Position numbers and translations under genes: made by a program
Part shown: in pieces, positions 13,632 through 22,387 of the stretch
Numbering within the stretch: position 1 is the stretch's first letter
How the letters are laid out: every line of letters starts with the position of its first letter
Origin: Dyella humicola
Lineage (GTDB): Bacteria; Pseudomonadota; Gammaproteobacteria; Xanthomonadales; Rhodanobacteraceae
Assembly (NCBI RefSeq): GCF_026283945.1
Contig: NZ_JAPDPC010000001.1
Span: 1,178,001-1,242,000 of the forward strand
Direction of reading: 5' to 3'
DNA length: 64,000 nt
Notes under the pieces: generated by a model
Database searches by the model: none
What the model saw: only the letters and a program-made list of their open reading frames with translations
Told to the model about the DNA's origin: nothing

Positions 13632-13952
13632 TCAGGGTCTTGCTGGACTCGATGCGGACGCCGGCTTAGGCGGAGCGACGCATTGATGGTCACGGAACAG
13701 TGCCCATTCCTCGCATTCGCGACCATCGGGAAACAGGCAAACGCCGTAGATATTGCCCGCAGCATCGCGGCGCAAGTTGACTCGCCCACCCTGTTCGGTG
13801 CAACTGACCGAGGCCGGATTGGGTATGCCGATGCGTGGCCTTGGCGCTGAGCTCGCGATACCGGGTGTGGGTGGCGCGGCTGGTGGCGGTGCCTGCTGTG
13901 AGGTGCAGGCGGCAAGCATGAGCATGAGCGTTGCAAGGATGGCGGACTTCAT
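13632..13952 (-). CDS. DUF333-containing lipoprotein
   Basis: 106 aa from the ATG at 13952, which has a GGAG site five bases upstream; a GTG two codons earlier lacks one. A signal peptide ends in the lipobox LAAC, so the mature protein is probably lipid-anchored in the outer membrane. After a Pro/Ala-rich linker comes the DUF333 motif NPASVSCTEQGG with paired cysteines near the end (VCLFPDGRECEEW). Function unknown; family members are often labelled putative hemolysins without evidence. Confidence 0.8.
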   Translation of the reverse strand: MKSAILATLMLMLAACTSQQAPPPAAPPTPGIASSAPRPRIGIPNPASVSCTEQGGRVNLRRDAAGNIYGVCLFPDGRECEEWALFRDHQCVAPPKPASASSPARP

Positions 13953-14123
13953 GTGCACTCCGAGGACGCTTAGTCATTCCGTGGCGCGACGTTAGCGCCC
14001 GCGCGAGCGGCGATGAACGCGACCACCATGAAAGCCTGATGACGTCTTGGCCAGATATACCGTGTTGAATGTCGGCACTATGTGTGCAGTGATGGCGACA
14101 ACCCATGGGTCCAAGGAGGTTCC

Positions 14124-15515
14124 ATGCACCACCGCCTTAAGGATGATCTCTCAAGCTTCGATGCCATTCTTGATCAGGCCCGTGCCATGGCCGGGGCCTA
14201 TCTGGAGACGCTTGATCAGCGTCCCGCGGCTGCCACGCTTCCGCCTGAGCTGCCGCCTATCGCATTGCCGGCGCGCGGCGAGGGTGCGCGTGCCGTACTG
14301 CGGCGCTTCGAGCGTGACTACGCGGCGTTGCTGTCGGGGAGCCCGGGTCCGCGCTATTTCGGCTTCGTCACGGGTGGCGGTACGCCGGCATCGTTGGCGG
14401 CCGACTGGTTGGTAAGCACCTATGACCAGAACACGCAGCGCAATGGCGATACCTGCGCTTCGACCATCGAGCTGCAGGCAGTCGACATGCTTCGCCAGTT
14501 GCTGGGCTGGCCCGCCGAATGGACGGGCGCCTGCGTGACAGGGGCGACCATGGCGAACTATGTCGGCATGGCGCTGGCCCGGCAATGGGTCGGTCTTCAC
14601 TACGATCGCGACATTGCCGCTGACGGCCTGCAGGGATTGCCGTCCATTCCGGTGTTTGCTGGAAGTGCACACTCCAGCACGCTAAAGGCACTGAGCATGG
14701 CCGGCCTTGGCCGTAACGCCGTGCAGACACTGCCGCAGTTGCCGGGGCGCGAAGCATTCGACGTCGGCGCGCTTGAACAGCGGTTGCGCGAGCGTGGCGA
14801 CCAGCCAAGCATCGTGGTGGCCAGCGCCGGCACGGTGAATACCGTGGATTTCGATGATCTGGCTGCGATCGCCAAGCTCAAGCAGCGCTATCGCTTCTGG
14901 CTGCATGTGGATGCTGCCTTCGGTGGTGTGGCGGGAGCCTCCGAGCCGCGCCGTGCCTTGATGGCTGGCATCGAGGCGGCGGACTCGGTGACGGTCGATG
15001 CACACAAATGGCTCAATGTGCCTTACGACTGTGCCGTGGCCTACACCGCGCATCTGCCTTTACAGGTCGAAGTATTCCAGAACCACTCCGCCTATCTGCC
15101 GGCACCGGAGCCGTTGCCCGATCACTTTCTTCATTTAACGCCGGAGAACTCGCGTCGCTTCCGCGCGCTGCCGTTGTGGATGGGTCTGCTGGCGTATGGC
15201 CGCGAAGGGTATGCGGATGTGGTGGAGTGCAACTGCGAGGCCGCACGCTACCTGGGTGAGTTGATTGCCGCCGATACACGGTTCCGATTGGCGGCGCCGG
15301 TGCGGCTCAACGTGGTTTGCTTCGCTCCCGTTAGTGCTGATGCGCAGGCCATTGCCGTGTTGCAGAAGGCGATGCACAAGTATGGCACCGCTTATCTGTC
15401 TCCCTCGATACTGCATGGTGAGCCGATACTGCGCGCCGCGATCTGCAATTGGCGGACGACCAGGGACGACATCGATCTCGCTTTCGCAGCATTGCAACGT
15501 CTGGTGTCCCGATAA
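14124..15515 (+). CDS. PLP-dependent group II amino-acid decarboxylase
   Basis: 463 aa. The start at 14124 has a strong AAGGAGG site upstream, so the 14-codon longer version is rejected. The pyridoxal lysine lies in VDAHKWLNVPYDC, the group II decarboxylase signature shared with aromatic-L-amino-acid, tyrosine and 2,4-diaminobutyrate decarboxylases. HVDAAFGG provides the cofactor-binding Asp. Substrate cannot be assigned from sequence; the family releases CO2 from an amino acid to give an amine. It stands alone, converging on the M13 peptidase gene. Confidence 0.85.
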   Translation: MHHRLKDDLSSFDAILDQARAMAGAYLETLDQRPAAATLPPELPPIALPARGEGARAVLRRFERDYAALLSGSPGPRYFGFVTGGGTPASLAADWLVSTYDQNTQRNGDTCASTIELQAVDMLRQLLGWPAEWTGACVTGATMANYVGMALARQWVGLHYDRDIAADGLQGLPSIPVFAGSAHSSTLKALSMAGLGRNAVQTLPQLPGREAFDVGALEQRLRERGDQPSIVVASAGTVNTVDFDDLAAIAKLKQRYRFWLHVDAAFGGVAGASEPRRALMAGIEAADSVTVDAHKWLNVPYDCAVAYTAHLPLQVEVFQNHSAYLPAPEPLPDHFLHLTPENSRRFRALPLWMGLLAYGREGYADVVECNCEAARYLGELIAADTRFRLAAPVRLNVVCFAPVSADAQAIAVLQKAMHKYGTAYLSPSILHGEPILRAAICNWRTTRDDIDLAFAALQRLVSR

Positions 15516-15543
15516 AAAAAGCGCCGTGGCTGAGCCACGGCGC
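15514..15543 (-). terminator. Terminator for the first M13 peptidase gene
   Basis: A perfect 10-bp stem (15521-15530 with 15534-15543, loop TGA) is followed, on the minus strand, by seven T (15520 down to 15514). It lies 33 bases beyond the peptidase stop and abuts the stop codon of the converging decarboxylase gene. Confidence 0.85.
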
Positions 15544-15575
15544 CTTGATTGACTCTTTGAGCAACGAAGCCGTCG

Positions 15576-17612
15576 TTACCAGATCTTCACCTGCCTATCG
15601 GCAGCGCGGACCATCTTGTCGCCGGCCTTGCACTGGAACGCCTGGGCGAACGCGGGCATGTTGGACGGCGCACCGATGGCGCGGAACTGCGATGGTGCAT
15701 GCGGATCGGTATTGAGCAGGGTCAGCTGCGCTTCCGGCCGGATATTGCCACGCCAAACGCGACCCCAGTTAAGGAAGAAGCGCTGCTCCTGCGTGTAGCC
15801 GTCGATCTTCTTCTTCGCTTCGGCGGGATTCTTGGCCAGTGCCATCTGCAGCGCATCGTAGGAGGCGTTGAGGCCGCCCAGGTCGCCGATGTTCTCACCC
15901 ATGGTCAACTTGCCGTTGACGAACTTGCCGGGCAAGGCCTCGTAGCTGTCGAACTGCGCAGCAAGCCTGTCGGTGCGCTCGTTGAACGCGGCGCGGTCGG
16001 CGTCGGTCCACCAGTTCACATTGTTGCCCTGGGCGTCGAACTTGCTGCCCTGGTCGTCGTAGCCGTGGCCCATTTCGTGGCCGATGACGGCGCCGATGCC
16101 ACCATAGTTGAGTGCGTCATCCACCTTCGCGTCGAAGAACGGCGGCTGCAGGATCGCCGCCGGGAACACGATTTCGTTCTTCTGCGCGTTGTAGTACGCG
16201 TTCACCGTTTGTGGCGTCATGCCCCATTCGGTGCGGTCGACCGGCTTGCCGATCTTCGCCACCATATAGTCGTAATTGAATTTCTCCGCGGTCTGCACGT
16301 TGGCGAAGTAGTTGCCTTGCTGAATCTCCAGGCCGGTCCAGTCGCGCCACTGGTCGGGGTAGCCGATCTTCGGCGTGAACGTGGCCCACTTCTCCAGCGC
16401 CTTCTGCTTGGTGGCGTCGCTCATCCACTCCAGCTTCTCGATGCGCGCCTTGTAGGAGGCACGAAGATTGGTGACCAGTTCCTGCGCGCGCTGCTTCGAT
16501 TCCGGCGAGAACGTCTGTGCGACGTAAAGCTGGCCCAGCGCCATGCCCATGCCGCCCTCGACGGTGTCGAGCGTGCGCTTCCAGCGCGACTTCATTTCCT
16601 TCTGGCCGTTGAGCGTCTGCGCGTTGAAGGCGAAGTCTTCCTGCTGGAACGGCGTGGACAGGTAGGGCGCAGCGTTGTCGATGGCATGGAAGCGCAGATA
16701 CGCCTGCCAGTCGGCGACCGGTACGTCGCCCAGCATCTTGTCGAACTCAGCGAAGAACTTCGGCTGCGACAACGAGAAACCGCTGGTTACATCAGCGTTC
16801 TGTGCTTTGAAGAAAGCCGTCCAATCGAAGTGCGGCGTTACCTTGTTGGCATCGGCAATGCTGACGTAGTGGTAGCGGTTCTCCGGCTGGCGCAGTTCGG
16901 TGGGCACCAGGGAGGCACCCGCCAGACGGGTCTCGAGCGCCATCACGGCCTTGGCCTGCTTCTGCGCGTCGTCGCTGCTTACGCCAGTCAGTTCCAGCGT
17001 GCGCGCGATGTGTGCGACATAGGCCGTGCGGATTTTCTCGAAGTCCGGCTTGCTGTAGTAATCGGCGGTAGGGAGCCCCAGTCCGCCCTGGCCAGCGTAG
17101 GCGATCTGCTTGCTGGAATCCTTGAAGTCAGGGTTGCCGTAGAAGCGGAATGCCACGGGATTGCCCTGGGCGTAGCTGTCGCTGATATAGGCTGCGATAT
17201 CGCTGCTGTTCTTCAGTCCGGCAATGCGTGCCAGCTCCGGCTTGATCGGCTCGAAGCCGGCCTTTTCGATGGCAGCCTCGTCCATGCCAGACGCATACAG
17301 GTAGCCGATCTTTTGTTCGATCGAACCCGGCTTGGCCTTGGCGGCGTCCCTGGCAGCCTTCTCGACAATGGTGTGCTGGGCGTTGAGGCTGGCCTCGCGC
17401 AGCGCGTCGAACGAGCCCCAGCGCGTGCGGTCGGCGGGGATGGGGTTGGCGGCGAGCCATTTCGCATTGACGAAGCCGTTGAAGTCGTTGCACACGTCCT
17501 TGGCGCTGTCGAGCTCCTTGATATCGAAGCTGCCCGACGGTGCGGCCCAAACGCCACTACAGAAGGCCATGCCAACGGCGAGCGCCAGCGGTTTCACAAT
17601 GCGGTTCTTCAT
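15576..17612 (-). CDS. pepO: M13 family metallopeptidase (PepO/neprilysin type), copy 1
   Basis: 678 aa from the ATG at 17612, supported by an AGGAGA site. A Sec signal peptide (to about residue 24, GVWAA) directs it to the periplasm. The zinc motif is HEMGH (HExxH) in VIGHEMGHGYDD, and the third ligand lies in ENIGDLGG. NAYYNAQKNE is the substrate-binding NAYY block of the family. The protein ends VKIW, close to the family's usual CxVW-like end. It would cleave small peptides outside the cytoplasm. A second copy is encoded at 55402-57540, and both share an upstream sequence block. Confidence 0.93.
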   Translation of the reverse strand: MKNRIVKPLALAVGMAFCSGVWAAPSGSFDIKELDSAKDVCNDFNGFVNAKWLAANPIPADRTRWGSFDALREASLNAQHTIVEKAARDAAKAKPGSIEQKIGYLYASGMDEAAIEKAGFEPIKPELARIAGLKNSSDIAAYISDSYAQGNPVAFRFYGNPDFKDSSKQIAYAGQGGLGLPTADYYSKPDFEKIRTAYVAHIARTLELTGVSSDDAQKQAKAVMALETRLAGASLVPTELRQPENRYHYVSIADANKVTPHFDWTAFFKAQNADVTSGFSLSQPKFFAEFDKMLGDVPVADWQAYLRFHAIDNAAPYLSTPFQQEDFAFNAQTLNGQKEMKSRWKRTLDTVEGGMGMALGQLYVAQTFSPESKQRAQELVTNLRASYKARIEKLEWMSDATKQKALEKWATFTPKIGYPDQWRDWTGLEIQQGNYFANVQTAEKFNYDYMVAKIGKPVDRTEWGMTPQTVNAYYNAQKNEIVFPAAILQPPFFDAKVDDALNYGGIGAVIGHEMGHGYDDQGSKFDAQGNNVNWWTDADRAAFNERTDRLAAQFDSYEALPGKFVNGKLTMGENIGDLGGLNASYDALQMALAKNPAEAKKKIDGYTQEQRFFLNWGRVWRGNIRPEAQLTLLNTDPHAPSQFRAIGAPSNMPAFAQAFQCKAGDKMVRAADRQVKIW

Positions 17613-17675
17613 GGATTCTCCTGTGATGGGATGCGCGTGGTGCATCCGGACGACGATGGTGCATTCCGAGGCCGC

Positions 17676-17734
17676 CATGACCCCACCGGACAGGCTAGGC
17701 AACGCGGCGGGACCGCGCACAGTGTCGAAGGTCA
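17676..17734 (-). promoter_or_regulatory. Upstream sequence block shared with the second M13 gene (copy A)
   Basis: On the plus strand it contains CATGACCC (17676-17683), CAGGCTAGG (17691-17699) and ACAGTGTCGAAGGTCA (17719-17734). The same three pieces occur in the same order, with spacings that differ by a few bases, before the other M13 gene at 57626-57678. It may hold a shared promoter or activator site. The distance between the outer pieces does not fit a simple sigma-70 promoter. Confidence 0.55.
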
Positions 17735-17776
17735 TTGTGCGGTGCGATCGGCAGTCATCGGCTTTATGATGAGTGG

Positions 17777-18325
17777 ATGCCTACATCTCGCCCCCCTGTT
17801 TATCGCACGGCCGTTGCCACCGACGTGCCTGCCATCGTTGACCTGGTCGAATCCGCCTACCGCGGTGAATCTGGCCAGCGCGGCTGGACCACCGAAACCC
17901 ACTTGCTGGATGGCCGGCGAACTGACGCTGAAAGCGTGGCCGACCTGATTGCCCGCGCCGGCAGCGTGGTATTGCTCGCGGAGCGCGCGGGCGAGCTGTT
18001 GGCCTGCTGCAACATCGAACGACAGGGGAATGCAGGTTACTTCGGTATGTTCGCCGTCACCCCCGAGCTGCAGATGGCGGGCCTGGGTCGTGCGTTGTTG
18101 GGCGAGGCCGAGCGATTCGTGCGCAACGAGTGGGACGGCGCGTTCATGCACATGACGGTGATCGAACAACGCGCCGAGTTGATCGCGTGGTACGAGCGTC
18201 GGGGCTATCGACTTACCGGTGAATTCAAGCCGTTTCCCTATGGCCAGGAACGCTTCGGCATTCCGCGTCGTGAGGACTTGCGTTTCGTCTGCATGAGCAA
18301 ATCGCTGAACGAGGTGGCTGCATGA
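17777..18325 (+). CDS. GNAT family N-acetyltransferase
   Basis: 182 aa from ATG 17777; the upstream alternative adds residues unlike the family. The acetyl-CoA binding motif A appears as FAVTPELQMAGLGRALLGEAE, followed by WYERRGYRLTGEF typical of GNAT C-termini. The acceptor is unknown. It overlaps the Rieske gene by four bases, so the two are co-translated. It diverges from the M13 peptidase gene. Confidence 0.85.
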   Translation: MPTSRPPVYRTAVATDVPAIVDLVESAYRGESGQRGWTTETHLLDGRRTDAESVADLIARAGSVVLLAERAGELLACCNIERQGNAGYFGMFAVTPELQMAGLGRALLGEAERFVRNEWDGAFMHMTVIEQRAELIAWYERRGYRLTGEFKPFPYGQERFGIPRREDLRFVCMSKSLNEVAA

Positions 18326-18642
18326 ATCTCGCCAACTGGATTTTCGTGGGAACGCGCAGCGAATTGCTGCCCGGCGAATTCAAAGTGGTGTGGGATGGCG
18401 ATACCGCCATCGCCGTCTACAACATCGACGGCGATCTCTACGCCATCGAGGACGTCTGCAGCCATGATGGTGGTGATCTCGCGGGTGGCGAAGTGCACGG
18501 ATTCGAAGTGGAGTGCCCGCGCCATGGCGCGCGTTTCGACCTGCGTACCGGAGCCGTCACGTGCCCGCCCGCCTATGAGCCCATCGCGAGCTTCCCCGTG
18601 CACGAAGTCGATGGACAGATCTGGACGCGTGACGATCGCTGA
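18322..18642 (+). CDS. Rieske-type ferredoxin (non-heme iron oxygenase ferredoxin subunit family)
   Basis: 106 aa, a single Rieske domain. The 2Fe-2S ligands are Cys46-His48 in VCSHDGG and Cys65-His68 in CPRHGARF. Small soluble Rieske ferredoxins of this type pass electrons to oxygenases, and similar genes sit at the end of SUF operons in many bacteria. Here suf lies about 5 kb upstream on the same strand with unrelated genes between. The GNAT gene upstream overlaps by four bases. No oxygenase gene is nearby. Confidence 0.9.
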   Translation: MNLANWIFVGTRSELLPGEFKVVWDGDTAIAVYNIDGDLYAIEDVCSHDGGDLAGGEVHGFEVECPRHGARFDLRTGAVTCPPAYEPIASFPVHEVDGQIWTRDDR

Positions 18643-18721
18643 ACCTGGCTCAGGGAATGTCTCGCTGCGCTTGCAGCGGACCCACTAAAGGGCTCGTTCG
18701 GATTGGCCGATAGCGGCGATT

Positions 18722-19531
18722 TCAGAAGCGGTACGAGAAGGCCAGCGTCGTCGTAAGCTGATTGGCATTGCCGAAGTGTCGTACCAGCGGGCTATCTGCT
18801 GCCTGGTCGAGCAGGCGCGTGTAGTCGATCAGGATGGCAAAGCCGGTATGCAGGCTGGTCGGCATGAAGGCGCTGTATTCCAGTGAAATCTGCTGACTGC
18901 CGGAACCCGGGCTCCATGGATCCACGCCGAGTTGTTGCGCCTGTTGCGGCGTGAGCCCGAAAAAGCGTCGCATGGCCGGGCCATTCATGCCCTGCCACTG
19001 CACTTCCACGTTGTGCATCAGGTAGCCGATGGCGGGAAGATCGTAATCGGCATACAACGTGTAGTACGCGCCAGCGCCATTGGTGTCATGGCTCACGGTC
19101 GTCCCCACATCGAACTGCACGGTGAAGTGATATTCGAGATAGCCGCCTAGGTTCAGCCGAGCCGGCAGCGAGTCGACGATGCCTTCGAGCTGGGGGCCGA
19201 GCTCATCACGATCGCGTCCCCACTGATAGTTGCCGTACAGGCCGCCGTGCCATTGGCTTTCGTGAATCAGGTCCACGGTGAGGCCGTCGGTGGTGGACAG
19301 CGTGATATGCCAAGGAAGCTCGGCATAGATGAAGGGGACCGGCTGATTTTGCTGGTGATTGGCGCCCGGCCAGGCGGGCATGCGCTGGAGGCCGGCGCCA
19401 AGCAGGATCGTGGGGCCTTCCAACGGGTCATCCGCATGGGCGCTGGTTGCCGTGCCCATCATCAGTGCCAGCGCGACGAGCAGCGATTTGAATGCCAGAG
19501 CGATCGGGCGCTTGCGTCCGTACGAAGTCAT
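18722..19531 (-). CDS. MipA/OmpV family outer-membrane protein
   Basis: 269 aa from ATG 19531. A signal peptide ends near SAHA (about residue 33). The rest is an amphipathic beta-strand pattern ending FSYRF, with the C-terminal Phe that marks outer-membrane barrels. GGYLEYHFTVQFDVGT fits the MipA/OmpV fold. It is the last gene of the export operon, 28 bases after the HlyD gene. MipA links murein enzymes in E. coli; the role here is unknown. Confidence 0.75.
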   Translation of the reverse strand: MTSYGRKRPIALAFKSLLVALALMMGTATSAHADDPLEGPTILLGAGLQRMPAWPGANHQQNQPVPFIYAELPWHITLSTTDGLTVDLIHESQWHGGLYGNYQWGRDRDELGPQLEGIVDSLPARLNLGGYLEYHFTVQFDVGTTVSHDTNGAGAYYTLYADYDLPAIGYLMHNVEVQWQGMNGPAMRRFFGLTPQQAQQLGVDPWSPGSGSQQISLEYSAFMPTSLHTGFAILIDYTRLLDQAADSPLVRHFGNANQLTTTLAFSYRF

Positions 19532-19559
19532 ATGAACACGCTCGGGAGCTGGCAGAGCT

Positions 19560-20495
19560 TCAGGAGCCGGACTTGCCCGAGGGGCTGGCGTCACCTTCGA
19601 ACTGAACGATGACTCGTTGCCCAATGCGCAGCGAGGCCGGTGGTGGTTGGTCGAACACGAGCACGCACTGCACCGTGCGAGTATTTGCCCGGATCAGCGG
19701 ATCCTCCTCCAGCGCACTTGGTCCGAATACTGTACCTACGCGCTGTACACGTGCCGTCAACGTGGGAGCGCCGCTGCCGCTGTCGTCCACGACCTTGGCG
19801 CGCATGCCTTCATGCACGGTACCGACAAAGGATTCGTTGAGCTCGGCGCGCACGATGCGCGCTCCTTCGGGCAGCAGCACAAAGGCGGGGCCGGTTTGCG
19901 GTGACACCGCGGCTCCGGGCTGGATCAGGCGTTCAACGATCTGAGCATCGACCGGGGCGGTCAGGCTGCGTTGCGCCAGTTCGTAGCGTGCGGCTTCGGT
20001 CTTGTGCGCGGCCATGGCTGCGTTCGCGCGCGCGCCGTCCAGCTCGCCCTGCAGCTGTTGTGCAGCTTCGCGTGCGTCATCGGCGCTTTGGCCATCGCCA
20101 GCGCCGGCTGCCGCGGCTGCCGCGAGGCGTTCGGCGCGTTGCTGGGCTGCCTTGAGGCGTACTTCGAGCAATTTGCCTAGCGCGACTGCCTGTTGCTGCT
20201 CGGCCTCGGCAGCGCTCACCGCCAGTTGGGCCGGCTTGGTGTCAAGCATGGCGAGCACCTGGCCCTTACGCACGTGATCACCCTCATGCACCTTGATATC
20301 GGCCACCACGCCCTCGCGCGGCATGCTGAGCCTGAGCAAGCCACCTTCGATGTCGACGCGCCCGCGCGCTACCGCCGCGAATGCGGGGGCGGCTGCCTGG
20401 GTGCTGGCCTTGCCACTGTCGTCGTGCGAGCAGGCACAAAGCAGCGACGTGGCAACGGCCAAGGCAAGCAACGGGGAAAACAGACGCAAACTCAT
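19560..20495 (-). CDS. HlyD/RND-type periplasmic adaptor (membrane fusion) lipoprotein
   Basis: 311 aa. The signal peptide ends in a lipobox (LLCAC at residues 18-22). A biotinyl-lipoyl-like half motif (VVADIKVHEGDHVRKGQVLAML) is followed by an Ala-rich coiled coil to about residue 160 and a second lipoyl half. Such adaptors bridge an inner-membrane ABC transporter to a TolC-like channel. The start overlaps the ATPase gene by four bases. The gene order resembles DevBCA or MacAB exporters. Confidence 0.88.
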   Translation of the reverse strand: MSLRLFSPLLALAVATSLLCACSHDDSGKASTQAAAPAFAAVARGRVDIEGGLLRLSMPREGVVADIKVHEGDHVRKGQVLAMLDTKPAQLAVSAAEAEQQQAVALGKLLEVRLKAAQQRAERLAAAAAAGAGDGQSADDAREAAQQLQGELDGARANAAMAAHKTEAARYELAQRSLTAPVDAQIVERLIQPGAAVSPQTGPAFVLLPEGARIVRAELNESFVGTVHEGMRAKVVDDSGSGAPTLTARVQRVGTVFGPSALEEDPLIRANTRTVQCVLVFDQPPPASLRIGQRVIVQFEGDASPSGKSGS

Positions 20496-21250
20496 GCTGA
20501 AGGTTCCTCGATGCCTGGCGTAGGCGTCGATAGGGGTGACGGCACACGGTCGCTAAGGATACGGCCATCCTCCATCCCCAGCACGCGATCCGCATGGCCG
20601 ACCAGGCGAGGATCGTGGCTGACGCACAACACCGTGGTGCCATGCGTGCGCGCGATGCGATGCAGGATGTCGATGATGATCTGACCGTTCGCGGAGTCGA
20701 GCGCACTGGTGGGTTCGTCGGCGAACAGCAGGTCCGGCTCCTTGGCCAGCGCGCGTGCAATCGCCACGCGCTGCTTCTCGCCACCGGAAAGTTCGGATGG
20801 GCGCAGGCCCATGCGCGGTCCCAGGCCCACTTCTTCCAGCGAGGCCCTGGCACGGCGGCGCGCTTCCACAGGGGTGATGCCGAGATAGCTTAGCGGTAGC
20901 TCAACCTGCTCCAGCGCGTTGAGCGCGGGGAACAGGTTGAAGCCCTGGAACACGAAGCCGGTGTGATGCAGGCGGAAGCGTTCGAGTGCACGCTTGTCGA
21001 GCACACTCAGATCCTGACCGAGCGCGATCACATGGCCGCTGTCCGTGCCCTGCAGGCCACTCAGAATGGCCAGCAGGGTGCTCTTGCCACAGCCGGAGGG
21101 TCCGGAGATGAGGGTCAGCTCTCCGGCGCGCATGTCCAGGGTGAGGTCGTGCAGCACGGTGGCGCGGACAGCGCCCGACGCGAATGACTTGCTGACATTG
21201 CGCGCCTGCAACGAAATGGAGGGCGCGGGTGGGAGCGACGTGTGATTCAT
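20492..21250 (-). CDS. ABC transporter ATP-binding protein (DevA/MacB-type)
   Basis: 252 aa with one ATPase domain: Walker A GPSGCGKST, Q-loop GFVFQGFNL, signature LSGGEKQRVAIARAL, Walker B LLFADEPTSALD, and the H-loop in VSHD. Closest in pattern to the LolD/MacB/DevA class that pairs with FtsX-type permeases. It powers the exporter formed with the permease encoded three bases upstream. Confidence 0.92.
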   Translation of the reverse strand: MNHTSLPPAPSISLQARNVSKSFASGAVRATVLHDLTLDMRAGELTLISGPSGCGKSTLLAILSGLQGTDSGHVIALGQDLSVLDKRALERFRLHHTGFVFQGFNLFPALNALEQVELPLSYLGITPVEARRRARASLEEVGLGPRMGLRPSELSGGEKQRVAIARALAKEPDLLFADEPTSALDSANGQIIIDILHRIARTHGTTVLCVSHDPRLVGHADRVLGMEDGRILSDRVPSPLSTPTPGIEEPSA

Positions 21251-21253
21251 TGC

Positions 21254-22387
21254 TTACCTCAACAACGTCGCCGGGTCGGCACGGTGCAGGCTGCGCATGG
21301 CCGCCAGGCCCGACACAATGGCCAATCCCATGCCTACCACCAGGCAGGCGAGTGCCGTCCAGGGATCGAGCGCCACCGGCACACTGCGGGTGCGTGCGAG
21401 CACCAAGGCGATGCCGCCAAGCACCGTGCTACCGACCAGCCCGATGGCGCCGACCCAGAACGCCTGTTCCATCACGACCTTGCGCAATTCGCCCACGCCG
21501 ACGCCGAGTGCGTTGAGGGTGGCGTATTCGCGAATCGATCCGATCACGGCGGCTACCAGGGTCTGGCTGGTAATCACCGCGCCGACCAGGAACACGATGC
21601 CGGCCAGGAACAGCACGCCCGCGCCCGCGCCGGTGTCGAACATCCAGTAAAGCTGCGAGCGGCGTGCGAAATCCTGCGCGGTCCACACGTCGTATTTGCC
21701 GAAAGCCGTGTTTCCGCGCAGCCGATCGGCGACATCGTTGGCGATGGAGGGATCGCGCAGCTTGGCCACGAAATACGTCATGCGGTTGGCATTGGACGGG
21801 TCGGTATCCAGCTCCGACGCCGTGGCCAGCGAGGCCACCACGTTCACGCCGCCCAGCGCACGCAGGCCGTTGCTGACACCCACCACGCGTACGCGATGGC
21901 CATTGATGACCGCCGTGTCGCCAACGCGCACGCCCAGGCTATCAAGGTCCGCGCGATCCACGATCACTGCATCCGGCTCGTTGAGCCGAGCACGCAAAGC
22001 AGGGGGCAGGGCATGCGCGAACAGCATGCCATCGGGGCGCGCGTTGATGCCGGAGACGAATACCGACACGCCGCCGGTATCGCTGGGGCCACGCCAGTCG
22101 GCGTCGACCCAGTGAAACGGCTCCACCGCTGTCACGGCCGGGTCCATGCGCAAGCGCATTTCCACGCCAGCGTCGATGGATCGGCCGAGGTTGACGCTTT
22201 GCGTGCCCGGATAGCCGGCCCACAAGTCCGCCGACGAGCCGGTGATGTACACGCTGGCACTGCCGAAGATGCCTAGCACCAACGCAGCCTGCAGCAACTG
22301 CAGCAGGCCGGCGAAACCCACGGCGACGATGGCGGGCAGGAAGCGGCGCCATTCGTAGATCAGAGTCTTGCGCGCGAGTGACACCAT
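21254..22387 (-). CDS. ABC transporter permease, FtsX family (DevC-like)
   Basis: 377 aa. One N-terminal transmembrane helix (about residues 17-42) is followed by a large periplasmic domain and three C-terminal helices, the FtsX/MacB permease layout. The final segment (SLHRADPATLLR) ends as MacB and DevC proteins do. These permeases work by mechanotransmission and export glycolipids, peptides or drugs from the periplasm. The start codon shares one base with the stop of the outer-membrane factor gene. Confidence 0.9.
   Translation of the reverse strand: MVSLARKTLIYEWRRFLPAIVAVGFAGLLQLLQAALVLGIFGSASVYITGSSADLWAGYPGTQSVNLGRSIDAGVEMRLRMDPAVTAVEPFHWVDADWRGPSDTGGVSVFVSGINARPDGMLFAHALPPALRARLNEPDAVIVDRADLDSLGVRVGDTAVINGHRVRVVGVSNGLRALGGVNVVASLATASELDTDPSNANRMTYFVAKLRDPSIANDVADRLRGNTAFGKYDVWTAQDFARRSQLYWMFDTGAGAGVLFLAGIVFLVGAVITSQTLVAAVIGSIREYATLNALGVGVGELRKVVMEQAFWVGAIGLVGSTVLGGIALVLARTRSVPVALDPWTALACLVVGMGLAIVSGLAAMRSLHRADPATLLR

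Noticed and set aside
17685-17735. Reading the shared M13 upstream block as a TTGACA/TATAAT-type promoter
   Set aside because: TTGACA-like and TAGCCT elements are 24 to 26 bases apart, too far for sigma-70.
15699-17948. 749-codon plus-strand open frame opposite the first M13 gene
   Set aside because: Antisense shadow caused by GC-rich codon use; no domain, and the M13 frame carries HExxH and a signal peptide.
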